From: CBDAPX01 sp965198725
GTDB lineage: Bacteria > Pseudomonadota > Alphaproteobacteria > Rhodobacterales > Rhodobacteraceae
Length of the DNA: 64,000 bases
Assembly: GCA_965198725.1 (NCBI GenBank)
Contig: CBDAPX010000001.1
Coordinates: 620,001-684,000 of the forward strand
Direction: 5' to 3'
The notes below the pieces were generated by a model that was not told where the DNA came from, ran no database searches, and was given only the letters and a program-made list of their open reading frames with translations. Shown piece by piece: positions 63,024 to 64,000 of this stretch. The position numbers were made by a program, and so were the translations under genes. Position 1 is the stretch's first letter, and each line of letters begins with the position of its first letter.

Positions 63024-63486
63024 CGCTTAATATATGTCGCAGTCGCGCCCAGCGGGTTTCGTCACCTTGCAGGGTGATCTGTCTATGTTCCGGCATGTCA
63101 TCAACCAAATCGAACGTCAGGCTGAGCGCGTCATGAGGTGCCAGCTCGCCCAACCGATCGGGCCATTCGATGATACTTATGGCATCGGTCATGGCCTCAA
63201 CCAAGCCAAGTTCTTCGATCTCGTCAATCGAACCGATGCGGTAAAGATCGGCATGCCAAATTTCACCAACAGCCGTTTCGTAAACCTGCACCAGCGTGAA
63301 TGTTGGCGATGGCACGTCTTCTGCATGATCCTGATGGGCTTGGATCAGGGATCGTGTGAAATGTGTTTTGCCCGCACCAACTGGACCGTCCAGCAAAATG
63401 CAGTCTCCCGCACGCAATGTGCTGCCGAACCGGGCGGCAAGAATTGCCATTTCTTCCGGTGAGTGAACCAGCATAGAGAGTGTCAT
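63013..63486 (-). CDS. tsaE: tRNA threonylcarbamoyladenosine biosynthesis protein TsaE
   Basis: TsaE is the ATPase of the t6A tRNA modification complex. The 157-aa protein starts at the ATG at 63486 (MTLSMLVHSPEEMAILAARF), which overlaps the upstream PAS gene stop (ATGA). It has Walker A GPVGAGKTHFTRSLI, DVPSPTFTLVQVYE and EIWHADLYRIGSIDEIEELG, then IIEWPDRLGEL. It is a coupled gene between the PAS protein and AmgK-like kinase. Confidence 0.95.
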   Translation of the reverse strand: MTLSMLVHSPEEMAILAARFGSTLRAGDCILLDGPVGAGKTHFTRSLIQAHQDHAEDVPSPTFTLVQVYETAVGEIWHADLYRIGSIDEIEELGLVEAMTDAISIIEWPDRLGELAPHDALSLTFDLVDDMPEHRQITLQGDETRWARLRHILSDDR

Positions 63487-64000
63487 AGTCGGGGAGCCCA
63501 TACGGCCACCATGGCGTGCAGGCCAAGCCGTCGCAAGCGGCAAATGCTGTCTATCGCGTGGACGAAAAAAATGATCTCCAGATCGTCATCCTTGAACGAT
63601 TGAGCCCCGAATTGGCGGAACTGGATCAAGGTTGACCCATCTGGCAAAGGATCAATCTGACACTCCATCAGCGTTCCGTTTTTCTGGAGCTTTACCGTAT
63701 CCGTCCACTTTTCCCTTTTTTCCAGTTGGACCACAAAGTCCCGCAACTCGCCCCACAAGGGCGTCGGACAGCACATCGCCTGCCATTGGCTTGTCGCGTC
63801 TGAAATCGTGAACTCGGCAAAGCTGTTGCTTGGGTCAACCGCCCAAAGCTTTGTATAAGCCGAATTGTACATGGTCAGGGTGCCGGATTGGGAAAACACC
63901 GCCAATGCATCCGGCATATGGTCCAGAATGTTCTGAGCCGCAGCAATCTCTGTGCGGAACCTGCGGGTCAGTGTTACCTCGGCCGTGATGTCTTCGAACA
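63483..64000 (-). CDS. PAS-domain protein, C-terminal part
   Basis: The gene continues beyond the right edge. From the first complete codon (63998) it reads FEDITAEVTLTRRFRTEIAA, then a PAS domain with ILDHMPDALAVFSQSGTL and YNSAYTKLWAVDP. The C-terminal portion (DPLPDGSTLIQFRQFG) ends about 50 residues later with no histidine kinase core. A PAS signalling protein fits, but the kinase or other output domain, if any, is not in view. Its TGA overlaps the tsaE ATG, which supports this reading frame to the end. Confidence 0.8.
   Translation of the reverse strand, partial: FEDITAEVTLTRRFRTEIAAAQNILDHMPDALAVFSQSGTLTMYNSAYTKLWAVDPSNSFAEFTISDATSQWQAMCCPTPLWGELRDFVVQLEKREKWTDTVKLQKNGTLMECQIDPLPDGSTLIQFRQFGAQSFKDDDLEIIFFVHAIDSICRLRRLGLHAMVAVWAPRL

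Noticed and set aside
63483..63640. C-terminal truncation of a PAS histidine kinase
   Set aside because: Kinase domains are absent, but the frame ends in an ATGA overlap with tsaE, and PAS proteins without kinase cores exist in this group as far as I recall; the N-terminal part is outside the window.
1..64000. Mobile elements, prophage, CRISPR or defence island
   Set aside because: No transposase, integrase, terminal repeats, repeat-spacer array or typical defence genes were recognised; all genes are ordinary chromosomal families.

Overview
The window is a chromosomal stretch from an alphaproteobacterium. Gene content and order point to the Roseobacter/Rhodobacter group (Rhodobacterales), by recognition rather than database search. 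Examples are rimP-nusA-ylxR, a tsaE-murU/amgK-addB-addA-trxA block, hemH facing a 60-aa secreted protein, and mnmE-mnmG-rsmG-parA-parB beside rho and hemJ. I see no insertion sequence, prophage, CRISPR array, rRNA or tRNA. The window looks like core chromosome, gene-dense with short or overlapping junctions.

Layout. 1-2.3 kb: the start of ylxR, nusA and rimP (minus strand), with an intrinsic-terminator-like hairpin just before the rimP ribosome site. 2.4-9.3 kb: a half-length substrate-binding protein, proline iminopeptidase, ubiG, a MarR regulator, a nitrilase-fold hydrolase, grxC, comF, a SAM methyltransferase and hemH. 9.3-13.2 kb: a 60-aa secreted protein, a CAP-domain lipoprotein, an L,D-transpeptidase-fold lipoprotein, a NaChBac-type channel and an RNA methyltransferase gene frameshifted at a G7 run. 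13.2-16.9 kb: a pair of ABC exporter half-transporters. 17-20.3 kb: hslO, a CoA-type NUDIX gene and cca, then a second NUDIX gene. 20.3-22 kb: a receiver-PP2C phosphatase divergent from an Hpt protein. 22-33.3 kb: ilvA, a membrane protein, argG, an SCP2 protein, a sulfotransferase-like protein, exported msrA, a ribokinase-type kinase, maeB and mutS. 33.3-37.6 kb: hrcA-grpE divergent from rph-rdgB-hemW.

37.5-48 kb is the replication-origin neighbourhood. mnmE-mnmG-rsmG-parA-parB, rho and hemJ read leftwards; maf-aroE-coaE-dnaQ read rightwards. Between hemJ and maf lies a 404-bp AT-rich gap with a perfect DnaA box, three one-mismatch boxes and an AT-only inverted repeat. Two perfect 16-bp parS palindromes lie inside rsmG and at the start of mnmG. 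Together these make the gap a strong candidate for the chromosomal oriC, with the ParABS system a few kilobases away.

48-64 kb: secB, fxsA, a Tim44-domain protein, mltA, an Smr protein, a DUF900 lipoprotein hydrolase, hslUV and trxA. Then comes a translationally coupled minus-strand operon: a PAS protein (cut by the window edge), tsaE, an AmgK-like kinase, a MurU-like nucleotidyltransferase, addB and addA. This operon joins tRNA modification, cell-wall sugar recycling and double-strand-break repair.

Limits: functions come from motifs and remembered family features; no alignment or search was run. I did not find an obviously new multi-gene system. The best leads are the candidate oriC/parS region, the rimP leader hairpins, the shared stop codons of convergent genes, the hemH-linked small protein and the homopolymer frameshift.
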